A stretch of DNA of 64,000 nt from Mesorhizobium sp. B2-1-1. GTDB lineage: Bacteria > Pseudomonadota > Alphaproteobacteria > Rhizobiales > Rhizobiaceae. The position numbers and the translations under genes were made by a program. The stretch lies in contig NZ_CP083954.1 in NCBI RefSeq assembly GCF_006442975.2, positions 1,867,501 to 1,931,500 on the forward strand, written 5' to 3'. Below are positions 8,416-15,415 of this stretch, one piece after another (within the stretch, counting starts at the first letter, position 1; each line of letters opens with the position of its first letter). The notes under the pieces were generated by a model. That model was not told where the DNA came from and ran no database searches. It saw only the letters and a list, made by a program, of their open reading frames with translations.

Positions 8416-9144
8416 ATGGACATTGCAAATTTCGTTGTCGAAGGCGCTGCGCGCGACATCTCCCCCTCAGAGGTGGAGATGGTCACGAAGTGGCCGGAGG
8501 GGTTTGTCTCAGCCGCCTCGACGTCTCTTGGACCGCATGGGGCTAGCGCTTCACGCGCGGCGAACCCCTCTGTCGCCTTCGGCGACATCTCCCCCTCGAG
8601 GGGGGAGAGTGCCCGTGCTTTCGCCATCGTTGCCGAAACGCCTGATGACATCGCGGCGCGCGAGGCGTTGCTCGATGCCGCCATGGGGCCGAAGCGCAAG
8701 ACGAAGTCGTCGGAGAAGCTGCGGCGGGGCCGGCGGCCCTCGGAAGGCCTGGCTTTCGTCGCGCGCGACGCATCGGGCGCCGTGATGGGCACGGTGCGGC
8801 TCTGGGACGTCACGCTGGGCGAGGGCGGTCCGGCAGCACTGTTGCTTGGGCCCCTGGCGGTCGCTCCTTCGCTCAAGAGTGCCGGCATCGGCTCGGCGCT
8901 GATGCGCCATGCGGTCGCCGAAGCCGCGCGTCTCGGCCACGCGGCGATCCTGCTGGTCGGCGACGCGCCCTATTACGGCCGCTTCGGCTTCTCGGCCGCA
9001 AAAACCGGTTCGCTGGCCATGCCGGGCCCGTATGAGCGGCATCGGCTGCTCGCGGTGGAACTGGTGGAGGGCGCGCTCGACGGCGTCCATGGCACGCTGA
9101 AGGCCGCGGGGCGCAAGCTGAAGGCGCCGACGCTGGCGGCCTGA
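8416..9144 (+). CDS. GNAT N-acetyltransferase carrying an in-frame RIME insert
   Basis: A 242-residue reading frame from ATG 8416. The C-terminal 180 residues are a clear YhbS-like GNAT domain: LGPLAVAPSLKSAGIGSALM is the acetyl-CoA motif, and PYYGRFGFSAA follows. The region 8455-8609 is a RIME-type palindromic repeat translated in frame, so about 50 residues near the N-terminus (ARDISPSEVEM ... DISPSRGES) come from repeat DNA and not from the enzyme family. A GTG at 8350 would lengthen it. No in-frame start lies just after the repeat, so the repeat must be translated if the domain is made. Confidence 0.75.
   Translation: MDIANFVVEGAARDISPSEVEMVTKWPEGFVSAASTSLGPHGASASRAANPSVAFGDISPSRGESARAFAIVAETPDDIAAREALLDAAMGPKRKTKSSEKLRRGRRPSEGLAFVARDASGAVMGTVRLWDVTLGEGGPAALLLGPLAVAPSLKSAGIGSALMRHAVAEAARLGHAAILLVGDAPYYGRFGFSAAKTGSLAMPGPYERHRLLAVELVEGALDGVHGTLKAAGRKLKAPTLAA
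8455..8609. repeat. RIME-type rhizobial mosaic element inside a coding region
   Basis: The 14-mer GACATCTCCCCCTC occurs as a direct repeat at 8455-8468 and 8584-8597. Each copy begins a palindrome: CATCTCCCCCTC pairs with GAGGTGGAGATG (8470-8481), and TCTCCCCCTC pairs with the GAGGGGGGAGA that ends at 8608. GGAGGGGTT near 8496-8504 pairs with AACCCCTC near 8573-8580. This two-palindrome layout and the ATCTCCCCCTC core are typical of Rhizobium intergenic mosaic elements (RIME). These are normally intergenic; this one is read through by the GNAT frame. Confidence 0.75.
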
Positions 9145-9165
9145 GGCGCTGAGCCCCAAACGAAC

Positions 9166-9197
9166 GAAAAACGCCGCCCGAAACGGCGGCGTTTTCG
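9166..9197. terminator. Bidirectional terminator between GNAT and SCP2 genes
   Basis: A strong hairpin with AAAACGCCGCC (9168-9178) pairing with GGCGGCGTTTT (9185-9195). It has A-runs on the left and T-runs on the right, so it can act on both convergent transcripts. It lies 22 bp after the GNAT stop and about 30 bp after the SCP2 stop. Confidence 0.85.
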
Positions 9198-9227
9198 TCC
9201 CGAGAACAGTCTCGGCGGTCTTCTGTC

Positions 9228-9512
9228 TCAGCCGATCAACTGGCTGAGCGCCATGGCGACAGACATGTCGCCTTCGACCTTTATCTTGCCGGTCATGAAC
9301 GCCATGGTCGGGTTGAGATCGCCCGATATCAGCGAGTCCAGATCGTCGAGCGAGAGCTTGATGGTGCAGTCGGCGGGGCCATCGGTGGTCGAGACATCGG
9401 CGCCGTCGATGACGATGACGCCGTCGCCGCCGGTGTCGAATTTCACGGAACGATCGAACCCGCTGCTGGCCACGCGCGACCTGATCTTGTCGGCAATCTC
9501 CTGAACGCTCAC
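9228..9512 (-). CDS. SCP2 sterol-binding domain protein
   Basis: A 94-residue stand-alone SCP2 domain: VKFDTGGDGVIVIDGADVS, then DCTIKLSLDDLDSLISGDLNPTMAFMTGKIKVEGDMSVAMAL. The GKIKVEGDMSVAM end is the family signature. SCP2 domains bind lipids or fatty acyl-CoA in a hydrophobic tunnel; bacterial single-domain forms are small cytoplasmic proteins often linked to acyl-CoA metabolism. The GTG start at 9512 has AGGAG six bases upstream. A MerR-like palindrome lies about 120 bp upstream, which suggests control by a fatty-acid or branched-chain catabolism regulator. Confidence 0.9.
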   Translation of the reverse strand: MSVQEIADKIRSRVASSGFDRSVKFDTGGDGVIVIDGADVSTTDGPADCTIKLSLDDLDSLISGDLNPTMAFMTGKIKVEGDMSVAMALSQLIG

Positions 9513-9615
9513 GCTGTTCTCCTGTCTGGTTGCATCTGCCTGTTCGGTTGCATCTGTCGCGCCCCGGCATGATCCGCCCGAGGGCCATGCATCTTCGCGG
9601 CCACGGTCGCTACCG

Positions 9616-9646
9616 CATATAGCTTTGGATTGACGTTTACGTCAAT
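9616..9646 (-). promoter_or_regulatory. Promoter with perfect MerR/LiuR-like palindrome upstream of SCP2 gene
   Basis: The 18-bp sequence ATTGACGT-tt-ACGTCAAT (9629-9646) is a perfect inverted repeat. On the minus strand it places a TTGACG -35 box (9645-9640) and a TATATG -10 box (9621-9616) 18 bp apart, so the dyad covers the -35 box and spacer, as usual for MerR-family activators. The sequence closely resembles the motif described for LiuR-type regulators of branched-chain amino acid and fatty acid catabolism in proteobacteria; this assignment is from memory of the motif. Confidence 0.6.
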
Positions 9647-9726
9647 GCGAATTGCATGGCCTGGTTCTATCGCCGCACCGGGCGAGGGACCGGATCACCG
9701 TGCCTGGCCAGTGGCATGCCGGGGGC

Positions 9727-10248
9727 TCAATGCGACTTGAAGGCCTTGGTCATCTCGGACGCAGTGGCGCCGGCTTCCTGCCGGCGGCGCAACCAGTTGT
9801 CTCGTATCTCATCCTTGCTCAGGAAATTGACCTGATCGACCAGAACCTCATGCACCAGTGTGGCGCCGACGCGTGTGTTGACGGTATCGCGGATCGCGGC
9901 GCGGAAGGCGTCGAGGTCGATCGTCTCCTTCTTGGTGAAGTCGATCTGCGGATTGGAATAGAGGTAGGAATAGACCTGGTCGGTGATCAGCGCCTCGGCC
10001 GGGATCGACAGTTTCTTGATCTGCTCGGGTTCGACCGTGTAGACCAACTTGGTCAGGAAATAACCGTCGATCCTGGCGTTGCGGATCAGCGGCACCGAGA
10101 TGACCTCGGTCTTGACGTAGTCCAGTCCGCCCAGCATCGGCTTCGGCTTTTCGCCGACGCCGCGTTCGCCGGCGGCCTGGAACGAATAGAACACCGCGCC
10201 GAGCGTGGCGACGCAGATCCAGACCGCGATGGCGATGACCTTGACCAT
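9727..10248 (-). CDS. Conserved protein at the end of the flagellar locus, membrane-anchored
   Basis: A 173-residue protein with one N-terminal membrane helix (residues 3-22, VKVIAIAVWICVATLGAVFYSF), followed by a periplasmic or extracytoplasmic domain that resembles single-pass flagellar basal-body-associated proteins in layout, not in clear sequence. It starts 31 bp after the FlgN-like gene ends and continues the flgJ operon, so a role in flagellar assembly is inferred from position only. It ends the flagellar locus on this side. I do not recognise a named family. Confidence 0.7.
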   Translation of the reverse strand: MVKVIAIAVWICVATLGAVFYSFQAAGERGVGEKPKPMLGGLDYVKTEVISVPLIRNARIDGYFLTKLVYTVEPEQIKKLSIPAEALITDQVYSYLYSNPQIDFTKKETIDLDAFRAAIRDTVNTRVGATLVHEVLVDQVNFLSKDEIRDNWLRRRQEAGATASEMTKAFKSH

Positions 10249-10278
10249 TCAGGCACCCGAGCCGGCGACCACCGCGCG

Positions 10279-10704
10279 CTAACCGCGCGCCCGGCCGAAT
10301 TCGCCGGCGGAATAAGTGCCGTCGGTTTCGGCGCGCTGGATGGCGGTGCGCAACAGGCCTGCGACCTCGTTGACGGCGCTCAGATGCGCCAGGATCGCCG
10401 CCTCGTTCTTCGCAAGCTTCTGGCGAAGCCGGACAAGGCCTTCGCGGTGCTGTTCGAGGAACTCGGCTTCGCTGCCGCCGCGCATGGCACGGGTCAGTTC
10501 ATAGAGATAGCGGCTCTTGCGCGCGTTCGATGCCTTGAGGTCGTAGCCGGTGTCGCTGCGCAGCCCGGCCGTCTCTTGCTCGACGACTTCCTCGATGCGG
10601 CCGATGATGGCGGCAAGGTTTCCGGGCCGCGCGAGTGCGACCGGGGCTTCCGATGTGGCCGTGCGCGCCGGCAGGTTGGCGGTGAATTCCGAAAAGTCGG
10701 CCAT
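10279..10704 (-). CDS. FlgN-like flagellar export chaperone
   Basis: A 141-residue, largely helical protein from ATG 10704. The central part has an amphipathic coiled-coil character (IIGRIEEVVEQETAGLRSDTGYDLKASNARKSRYLYELTRAM), matching FlgN-like chaperones, which hold the hook-filament junction proteins FlgK and FlgL for export. It follows flgJ by 13 bp. An upstream start would overlap flgJ and lacks a ribosome site. The FlgN assignment is by pattern and by its place after flgJ. Confidence 0.65.
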   Translation of the reverse strand: MADFSEFTANLPARTATSEAPVALARPGNLAAIIGRIEEVVEQETAGLRSDTGYDLKASNARKSRYLYELTRAMRGGSEAEFLEQHREGLVRLRQKLAKNEAAILAHLSAVNEVAGLLRTAIQRAETDGTYSAGEFGRARG

Positions 10705-10717
10705 GGCGTTTCCCAGT

Positions 10718-11278
10718 CTAGATCTTGATGTCTGTCTTTGTGGTCGTTTCATCGCCGGTCATGGACCTGGCGGCCTTGCGCTGCAGCTCCTGGACGAGCG
10801 AGGTGGACAGACGGCTCTGCCGGTCGGTCTCGGTCTTTTCAGGCCCGCCGGAGACTGGGCCGATCGGCACCTTGCGCTTGCCTTCGAGATAATGGTCGGC
10901 GAGCAGCGACTTGGCGATGCCGATGCCACCACGCTCGGCCATGACGTCGGCGACGCGCTCGGCGAGCTGCGATTTCCACATGTCGCCGGCCAGGCCCTTG
11001 CCGTACACGCCCTCGGTGTCCTTGGGCATCATGTTCTGGATGAAGGTCTGGAGCACCATGGCTTCGAATTTCTTGAACTTCTTGGATGGATCGGCCGCCA
11101 TGGCCTGGTCGGCGGTGGCGCGCGACAGCATCGTCCCGGCCGAAGCGGCATCGACCGAAAAGCTGCCGGCAACGCCGCCCGCATGCCTGGTCAGCGCGGC
11201 GCGCGCGGCCGCGAGATCCGCCGGCTCGGCTGCTCGGATAACATCCATCACGATGTCGCTGGGGGGAGAGATCGCCAA
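10718..11278 (-). CDS. flgJ: FlgJ-type rod-binding protein (no muramidase domain)
   Basis: A 186-residue protein from TTG 11278, giving the N-terminus LAISPPSDIVMDVIRAAEP that I associate with rhizobial FlgJ. The rod-binding domain is at about residues 62-130 (KKFKKFEAMVLQTFIQNMMPKDTEGVYGKGLAGDMWKSQLAERVADVMAERGG is the region). Unlike enterobacterial FlgJ (over 300 residues) there is no C-terminal glycosidase; the separate lytic transglycosylase at 34.3-34.9 kb could supply this activity. The protein caps the growing rod in the periplasm. A non-flagellar block begins directly upstream. Confidence 0.85.
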   Translation of the reverse strand: MAISPPSDIVMDVIRAAEPADLAAARAALTRHAGGVAGSFSVDAASAGTMLSRATADQAMAADPSKKFKKFEAMVLQTFIQNMMPKDTEGVYGKGLAGDMWKSQLAERVADVMAERGGIGIAKSLLADHYLEGKRKVPIGPVSGGPEKTETDRQSRLSTSLVQELQRKAARSMTGDETTTKTDIKI

Positions 11279-11491
11279 GAAAGTCCGCCTTTTGTCGGGT
11301 TTCCTTGGCCAGACCATGCCTCAACAAGCTTGTGGCAGGCTTGCGGGGGGAGGAAGGAAGGTCAGGGTTCTCTGCATCCAGCCGCGCAGCCAGATTTCAA
11401 CAACGCATGTCGGGTAAAAATGTGGCTTCCGGTTTTGGGAGAACGACCTGCAGAAGGCGTCTCGCCCGAATCCGTTCGAACGTGACGCGCT

Positions 11492-13465
11492 TCAGGACGG
11501 GGGAAGACCGGCCCTCGACAGCATTTCAAGGAACCGGGAATGGTGATGATCCTTCACATAGCGCGGCACAAAGCCAGGGCAGACATTGCTCAGATTGAGA
11601 TGCGGAAGTTGTGACAGGCAATGATGGATGGCCCGCGACGCTTCATCGCGATTGCCGGTTGCGGCCGCGGCCGCGGCCCAATAAAGCGCGCCACGAACGA
11701 AGCCCGGCTTTGTCCTGACCACCTTGCGCGCGACCTCGAGCGCCCGCTGATCGTCTCCGCCGGCAAACAGCGCCATAACGAGCCCGTGGTGACGCCAGTA
11801 GTCGATGACGTCATGGGTTCCCAGCCGGATCGCCTCGTTCGCCTCGCGCACGGCTTCGCTGACCTGCCCGCGCAGCGCGAAGAGCATCGCAATATCGCCG
11901 TGGCCGCTCGGATAATTTGGGTTGAGGCTGATCGCGTGCCGGCATTCGACGATCGCCTCGTCGATACGACCGCAACTTTCGAGAGCGAATGACAAGATGC
12001 ACCGGGCAATTTCATCGTCCGGCACCGCCCGCACCGCGGCCTCGGCAAGCGCCAGCGTATACTCGATATTGCCCTGCTCGCGGGGCAGCGCGCCAAACGC
12101 GATGCCCATGGAAATCATGATCGAGAGCGTCCGCTTCGCACGGGCGTTGTCGGGCCCTGTCGAGAGCGCCTTCGTCGCAAGTTCCATCCCGACCAGCAGC
12201 GAGTCGTGGGTCATCTCAAAATATTTCATGAGCGCCTCGTTCACCAACCTGCGCACTTCAGGGGGACCAGGCGGACTCTTGTCGCGGACCTTCCAGTTGG
12301 TCAGTTGAAGTTCGAGGATCACCGCCAGAACGACGGACTGGGCGATCCTGTCCTGGAATTCGAGCGCATTCTCGGAGTGGCCGTCGAACTTCTGGGCCCA
12401 GACATGATGACCGCCGACGGCATCGACAAGCTGGATGTTCACCCTCAGCCCATTGCCGGATCTCTGGATGCTGCCGCTGAGCACATATTGTGCGCGCAGC
12501 GCTCCCGGCGCTTTACCTTCCTGGCGCGGGCCGATCTTATCTGTCGGGGGAACCGCGGAGAGCACGACATAGTCGGCCACCTCGGAAAGGGCTGTCGTGA
12601 TGTCCTGGACCAGTCCCTTGGAGAAAAAATTGTCGCCTTGTTTTCCGGTCAGATTGGTGAAGTCGGCAACGCCGATGGAGGGGTGTCCGAGACGATGGCT
12701 GGCCGCAACACCACTTGCCGACGGTGCGTGTGACGCCGTGTCGGAAGTGAGCAGCAGGGACTGCCATAGTGCCCGCGTCTCAGGGCCGGCTTCGACGCCG
12801 AACTCCTTCTTCAGCATGCTTCTGCAAGCCTCGTATGTCCTGAGCGCCTTGTCGCGTTGACCACAAGCAAGGAGCAATTCCATCTTGAGCCGATAGGATT
12901 CTTCCCGCGCCGGATCCATAGCCAGGACGCGATCGGCCAGGACGAGGCCCGCTTCAGCGTCGACGAGGCGAGCCAGTTTCTCGAACGATTCAAGCGCACG
13001 ACCGAGCAACCTGTCGCGTTCCGACGCGACCCAGTCGTCGAAGCCATTGCTTCCCACATGGAGACCGTCGAGGAACGGGCCGGTGTAGTTCGCCAGAGCC
13101 TTTTCGAGTTCCTGCGCGGAGCGGGCCGATAAACCCGTCTCGAACTCCTCCACATCGACCCGGAACGCCTCTGGCCTGAGGTGGATCAACTCTCCGGTGG
13201 AATGGATAAGATCGACACCCGAGAGATCGCGGCGCAGGACGCTGAGCGCTTGGCGAAGACTGTTGCGCGAATGTTCGCCATCGCTGTCGCCCCATAGCAG
13301 ATCAGCCAGTCTCTCCCGCGTCGCTGCCATGCCCGGACATCGGGCCAGATAAGCAACGATTGCCGGGCCGCGTTTCCCGACCAGTCGAAGCGGGCCAGTT
13401 GTTTCAATACGGAAGCCGCCGAAGAGTGAGATTCTATTTGCAGCGCCGCCGTCGTCACTTTGCAT
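11492..13465 (-). CDS. SARP/BTAD-type transcriptional regulator with TolB-like and TPR domains
   Basis: A 657-residue regulator. Residues 10-95 form an OmpR-like winged helix (ISLFGGFRIETTGP ... LADLLWGDSDGEHSRNSLRQALSVLRRDL), residues 100-240 a bacterial transcriptional activation domain with TPR-like helices, residues about 265-390 a TolB-N-like domain (YVLSGSIQRSGNGLRVNIQLVDAVGGHHVWAQKFDG), and about 410-640 TPR repeats. This layout occurs in rhizobial SARP-like regulators often annotated with adenylate-cyclase-type names, although no cyclase domain is visible. It is divergent from the DMT transporter. Heptamer repeats upstream of its start suggest autoregulation. Confidence 0.8.
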   Translation of the reverse strand: MQSDDGGAANRISLFGGFRIETTGPLRLVGKRGPAIVAYLARCPGMAATRERLADLLWGDSDGEHSRNSLRQALSVLRRDLSGVDLIHSTGELIHLRPEAFRVDVEEFETGLSARSAQELEKALANYTGPFLDGLHVGSNGFDDWVASERDRLLGRALESFEKLARLVDAEAGLVLADRVLAMDPAREESYRLKMELLLACGQRDKALRTYEACRSMLKKEFGVEAGPETRALWQSLLLTSDTASHAPSASGVAASHRLGHPSIGVADFTNLTGKQGDNFFSKGLVQDITTALSEVADYVVLSAVPPTDKIGPRQEGKAPGALRAQYVLSGSIQRSGNGLRVNIQLVDAVGGHHVWAQKFDGHSENALEFQDRIAQSVVLAVILELQLTNWKVRDKSPPGPPEVRRLVNEALMKYFEMTHDSLLVGMELATKALSTGPDNARAKRTLSIMISMGIAFGALPREQGNIEYTLALAEAAVRAVPDDEIARCILSFALESCGRIDEAIVECRHAISLNPNYPSGHGDIAMLFALRGQVSEAVREANEAIRLGTHDVIDYWRHHGLVMALFAGGDDQRALEVARKVVRTKPGFVRGALYWAAAAAATGNRDEASRAIHHCLSQLPHLNLSNVCPGFVPRYVKDHHHSRFLEMLSRAGLPPS

Positions 13466-13477
13466 CTGCTGCCTCAG

Positions 13478-13506
13478 CCTGACGAAATTCTAACGCAAAT
13501 CTAACG
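13478..13506. promoter_or_regulatory. SARP-like direct heptamer repeats at 11-bp spacing
   Basis: TCTAACG is repeated exactly at 13489-13495 and 13500-13506, with a weaker copy CCTGACG at 13478-13484, all on an 11-bp period. SARP regulators bind tandem heptamers on one face of the helix at this spacing. The array lies 13-41 bp upstream of the SARP-type start codon. Confidence 0.5.
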
Positions 13507-13518
13507 TTCCGCAATCGT

Positions 13519-13550
13519 CCGTCACCGCGCTTCAAGCGCTCCCGTGACGG
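13519..13550. promoter_or_regulatory. 32-bp dyad in the divergent SARP-DMT promoter region
   Basis: CCGTCAC (13519-13525) pairs with GTGACGG (13544-13550), and inside it GCGCTT (13527-13532) pairs with AAGCGC (13534-13539). It lies 13 bp from the heptamer repeats and 67 bp before the DMT start. It may be an operator or a leader hairpin. Confidence 0.5.
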
Positions 13551-13616
13551 CAGGTCATTTAGACTTCGCTAAATTAGGCGGCCAAGTCAACGCAATGCTT
13601 GGTTCAAGGGGGGCGC

Positions 13617-14615
13617 GTGTCCAGAACAAGAGCCAATTTGCTGCTGCTCCTTGCAGCCGCATTGTGGGGCTTCGGCAACGTCTCGCAAAAGACGGTGCTG
13701 GTCCATCTCGACGCCATGAGCGCGGTAAGTCTGCGTTGCCTGATCGGCGGGCTGCTGGTGCTGCCCTTTGTCTTGACCGAAAGGCGAGTGGCGATCGGGG
13801 CGGGCTATTTTCCGAGCCTGGCCAGGGTGGGCGCGCTGTTCGCCATCTCCATCACGCTTCAGCAGCTTTGCTATGTCGGAGCCTCGGTCACCAATGCAAG
13901 CTTTCTGGTGAGCACGGCAACCGTAATGACACCATTGGCCGCCTGGTTGCTCGTCGGCGAGCGTCCGACAGCGGGCCTCACGATCGCTGCCGGGCTGACC
14001 CTGGTCGGAGCCCTGCTTTTGTCGGATGGGATCGGCGGCCTCGGCAGCGGGGATCTCACCGCAATCCTGTCGGCTGCCTGCTATGCGCTCTGGGCGGTCG
14101 AGCTCGGCCGGCACATGCAGGCCCATGCGCGGCCGTTCACCGCCGCCGCCGCACAATTCCTCGGCGCCGCAGTCTTCGCCCTGCCGCTTGGGGCAATGCA
14201 AGGCAACCTGTCGCTGGCCGCCGCATTCGCAGCCGGTCCGGAATTGGCGATACTCGGCGTCTTCTCCACCGCGATAGCCTTCGGCATACAGACGGTTGCC
14301 CTGCGCTTCACGCCGGCCAGCCACGCCGCCGTGATCGTCAGTGCCGAAAGCGTTTTCGGGGCGCTGGGCGCGGCGATCTTTCTGGGCGAGCGGAGTTCGT
14401 GGCCGGGCGCTTTGGGAGCGGCGATCATTCTTGGTGCGATCCTTTCGGTAGCACGATCGAACCGAACGCCGCAGGCACGTGCGTCCTTGCGGACCACTTC
14501 GAACCAACTCTTCGACATTGCCCCTGCCTTTGCAACAGCGCCGGCAAGCGGGGCAGGCGAACGCCGCGTCAACAGTTCAGGTCCGGTGGAGGAATGCGAT
14601 GACCACTGCCGCTGA
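13617..14615 (+). CDS. EamA/DMT-family transporter
   Basis: A 332-residue protein with ten hydrophobic segments in two EamA repeats (residues about 5-135 and 145-280), the standard fold of drug/metabolite transporters that move amino acids, sugars or toxic metabolites across the inner membrane. The GTG start at 13617 follows AAGGGGGG at 13606-13613. The last 45 residues (after VARSNR) are hydrophilic and unlike the family, perhaps an extension gained by read-through. It is divergent from the SARP-type regulator and is probably under its control. The substrate cannot be predicted. Confidence 0.85.
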   Translation: MSRTRANLLLLLAAALWGFGNVSQKTVLVHLDAMSAVSLRCLIGGLLVLPFVLTERRVAIGAGYFPSLARVGALFAISITLQQLCYVGASVTNASFLVSTATVMTPLAAWLLVGERPTAGLTIAAGLTLVGALLLSDGIGGLGSGDLTAILSAACYALWAVELGRHMQAHARPFTAAAAQFLGAAVFALPLGAMQGNLSLAAAFAAGPELAILGVFSTAIAFGIQTVALRFTPASHAAVIVSAESVFGALGAAIFLGERSSWPGALGAAIILGAILSVARSNRTPQARASLRTTSNQLFDIAPAFATAPASGAGERRVNSSGPVEECDDHCR

Positions 14616-14670
14616 TGCGAACGTCGCCGTGTCGAGCGCGGCCGGACAGGCCGCGGGGGCGCTGCGATGA
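14599..14670 (+). CDS. 23-residue coupled mini-ORF (possible leader peptide)
   Basis: ATG 14599 begins a 23-codon frame rich in Ala (MTTAADANVAVSSAAGQAAG and three more residues). It has an excellent ribosome site, GGAGGA 14588-14593, five bases upstream. Its TGA (14668-14670) overlaps the ATG of the next gene (ATGA at 14667-14670), so it could couple translation from the end of the DMT gene to the membrane protein gene. It has no known relatives that I can name. Confidence 0.4.
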   Translation: MTTAADANVAVSSAAGQAAGALR

Positions 14671-15368
14671 ACGCGTGGACAGTCCTTCTTCCGCTCGCAC
14701 ATTTGAGATCGGCCCTTGGTGCCCGCATGAAGGGACCCGGCGGCTATTACAACAGTGGCAACGCGCTTGGCCTCGTCGTAGGTCTTGCAACCCAAATTGC
14801 GGCCGCGCCAGTCGGCCAGCATGAGGAAAGCGCTGTCATCGCGGCGGTGACGGACTATTTCGCAGGCAGCCATGGCACTGTTGCGCTCACCTTGGCTACC
14901 CTCGTCTTTTTCTGCGGCGGCGAAGCCTACCACCGGGCTTGGGCAAAGCCGGATGTTCCCGATCCCACCCTCAATCGTCTGGGCGACTTCCTCTCGGGAT
15001 TAGGCGCAATCGGGCTCGGCATCGCGCTCTTGCTGCTCGGCGACCCGCTGCTTGCGGCGACGTCCGGCCTGCTGCATGCGCTCGGCAAGTTCGGCAGCAC
15101 CTTTCACAGGCCGGGCAGGCCGGTTCCGGTGTGGCCGACCGCCTGGCCCGATCCGTTCCGCAGTGCGGTGCTCGCCAGCAGGTTGCCGGCAGTGGTGGCG
15201 ACAACCGTCGCCCTCGGCCAGGCTTTGCCGGTGGTCTGGTCGGGCGAGTCCTTCGCGGCACTCATCATGCCGCTGACGTTACTCGGCTGTTATCTTTTGT
15301 GGACCAAGGCCGATCTGCTGCTGTTCGGCGTTGGGTCCAAGGTCCCTCGTCAAATTTCCACATGTTGA
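14667..15368 (+). CDS. Unknown integral membrane protein
   Basis: A 233-residue protein with about six hydrophobic stretches (for example LGLVVGLATQIAAA, VALTLATLVFFCGGEAY, LGAIGLGIALLLLGDPLLAA, LPAVVATTVALGQALPVVW and FAALIMPLTLLGCYLLW). I recognise no family. The segments GGYYNSGNALGL, HALGKFGSTFHRPGRP and WPTAWPDPFRSAVLASRLPAV look conserved-type rather than random. It is translationally coupled to the mini-ORF before it and precedes the DUF1194 gene by 47 bp, so the DMT transporter, this protein and DUF1194 may form one operon. Confidence 0.65.
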   Translation: MNAWTVLLPLAHLRSALGARMKGPGGYYNSGNALGLVVGLATQIAAAPVGQHEESAVIAAVTDYFAGSHGTVALTLATLVFFCGGEAYHRAWAKPDVPDPTLNRLGDFLSGLGAIGLGIALLLLGDPLLAATSGLLHALGKFGSTFHRPGRPVPVWPTAWPDPFRSAVLASRLPAVVATTVALGQALPVVWSGESFAALIMPLTLLGCYLLWTKADLLLFGVGSKVPRQISTC

Positions 15369-15415
15369 AAATGGGCGGCTTTGACAACGATCGGTTGTCG
15401 AGATGGAGAATGAGC

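Noticed and set aside
9528..9556. Direct repeat GGTTGCATCTG, 18 bp apart, before the SCP2 gene
   Set aside because: Two copies only, in the leader between promoter and start; no known motif, and the MerR-like dyad explains the promoter better.
14939..15415. Upstream extension of the DUF1194 frame
   Set aside because: The extension lies over the unknown membrane protein gene in another frame and is low complexity; the ribosome site supports 15416.
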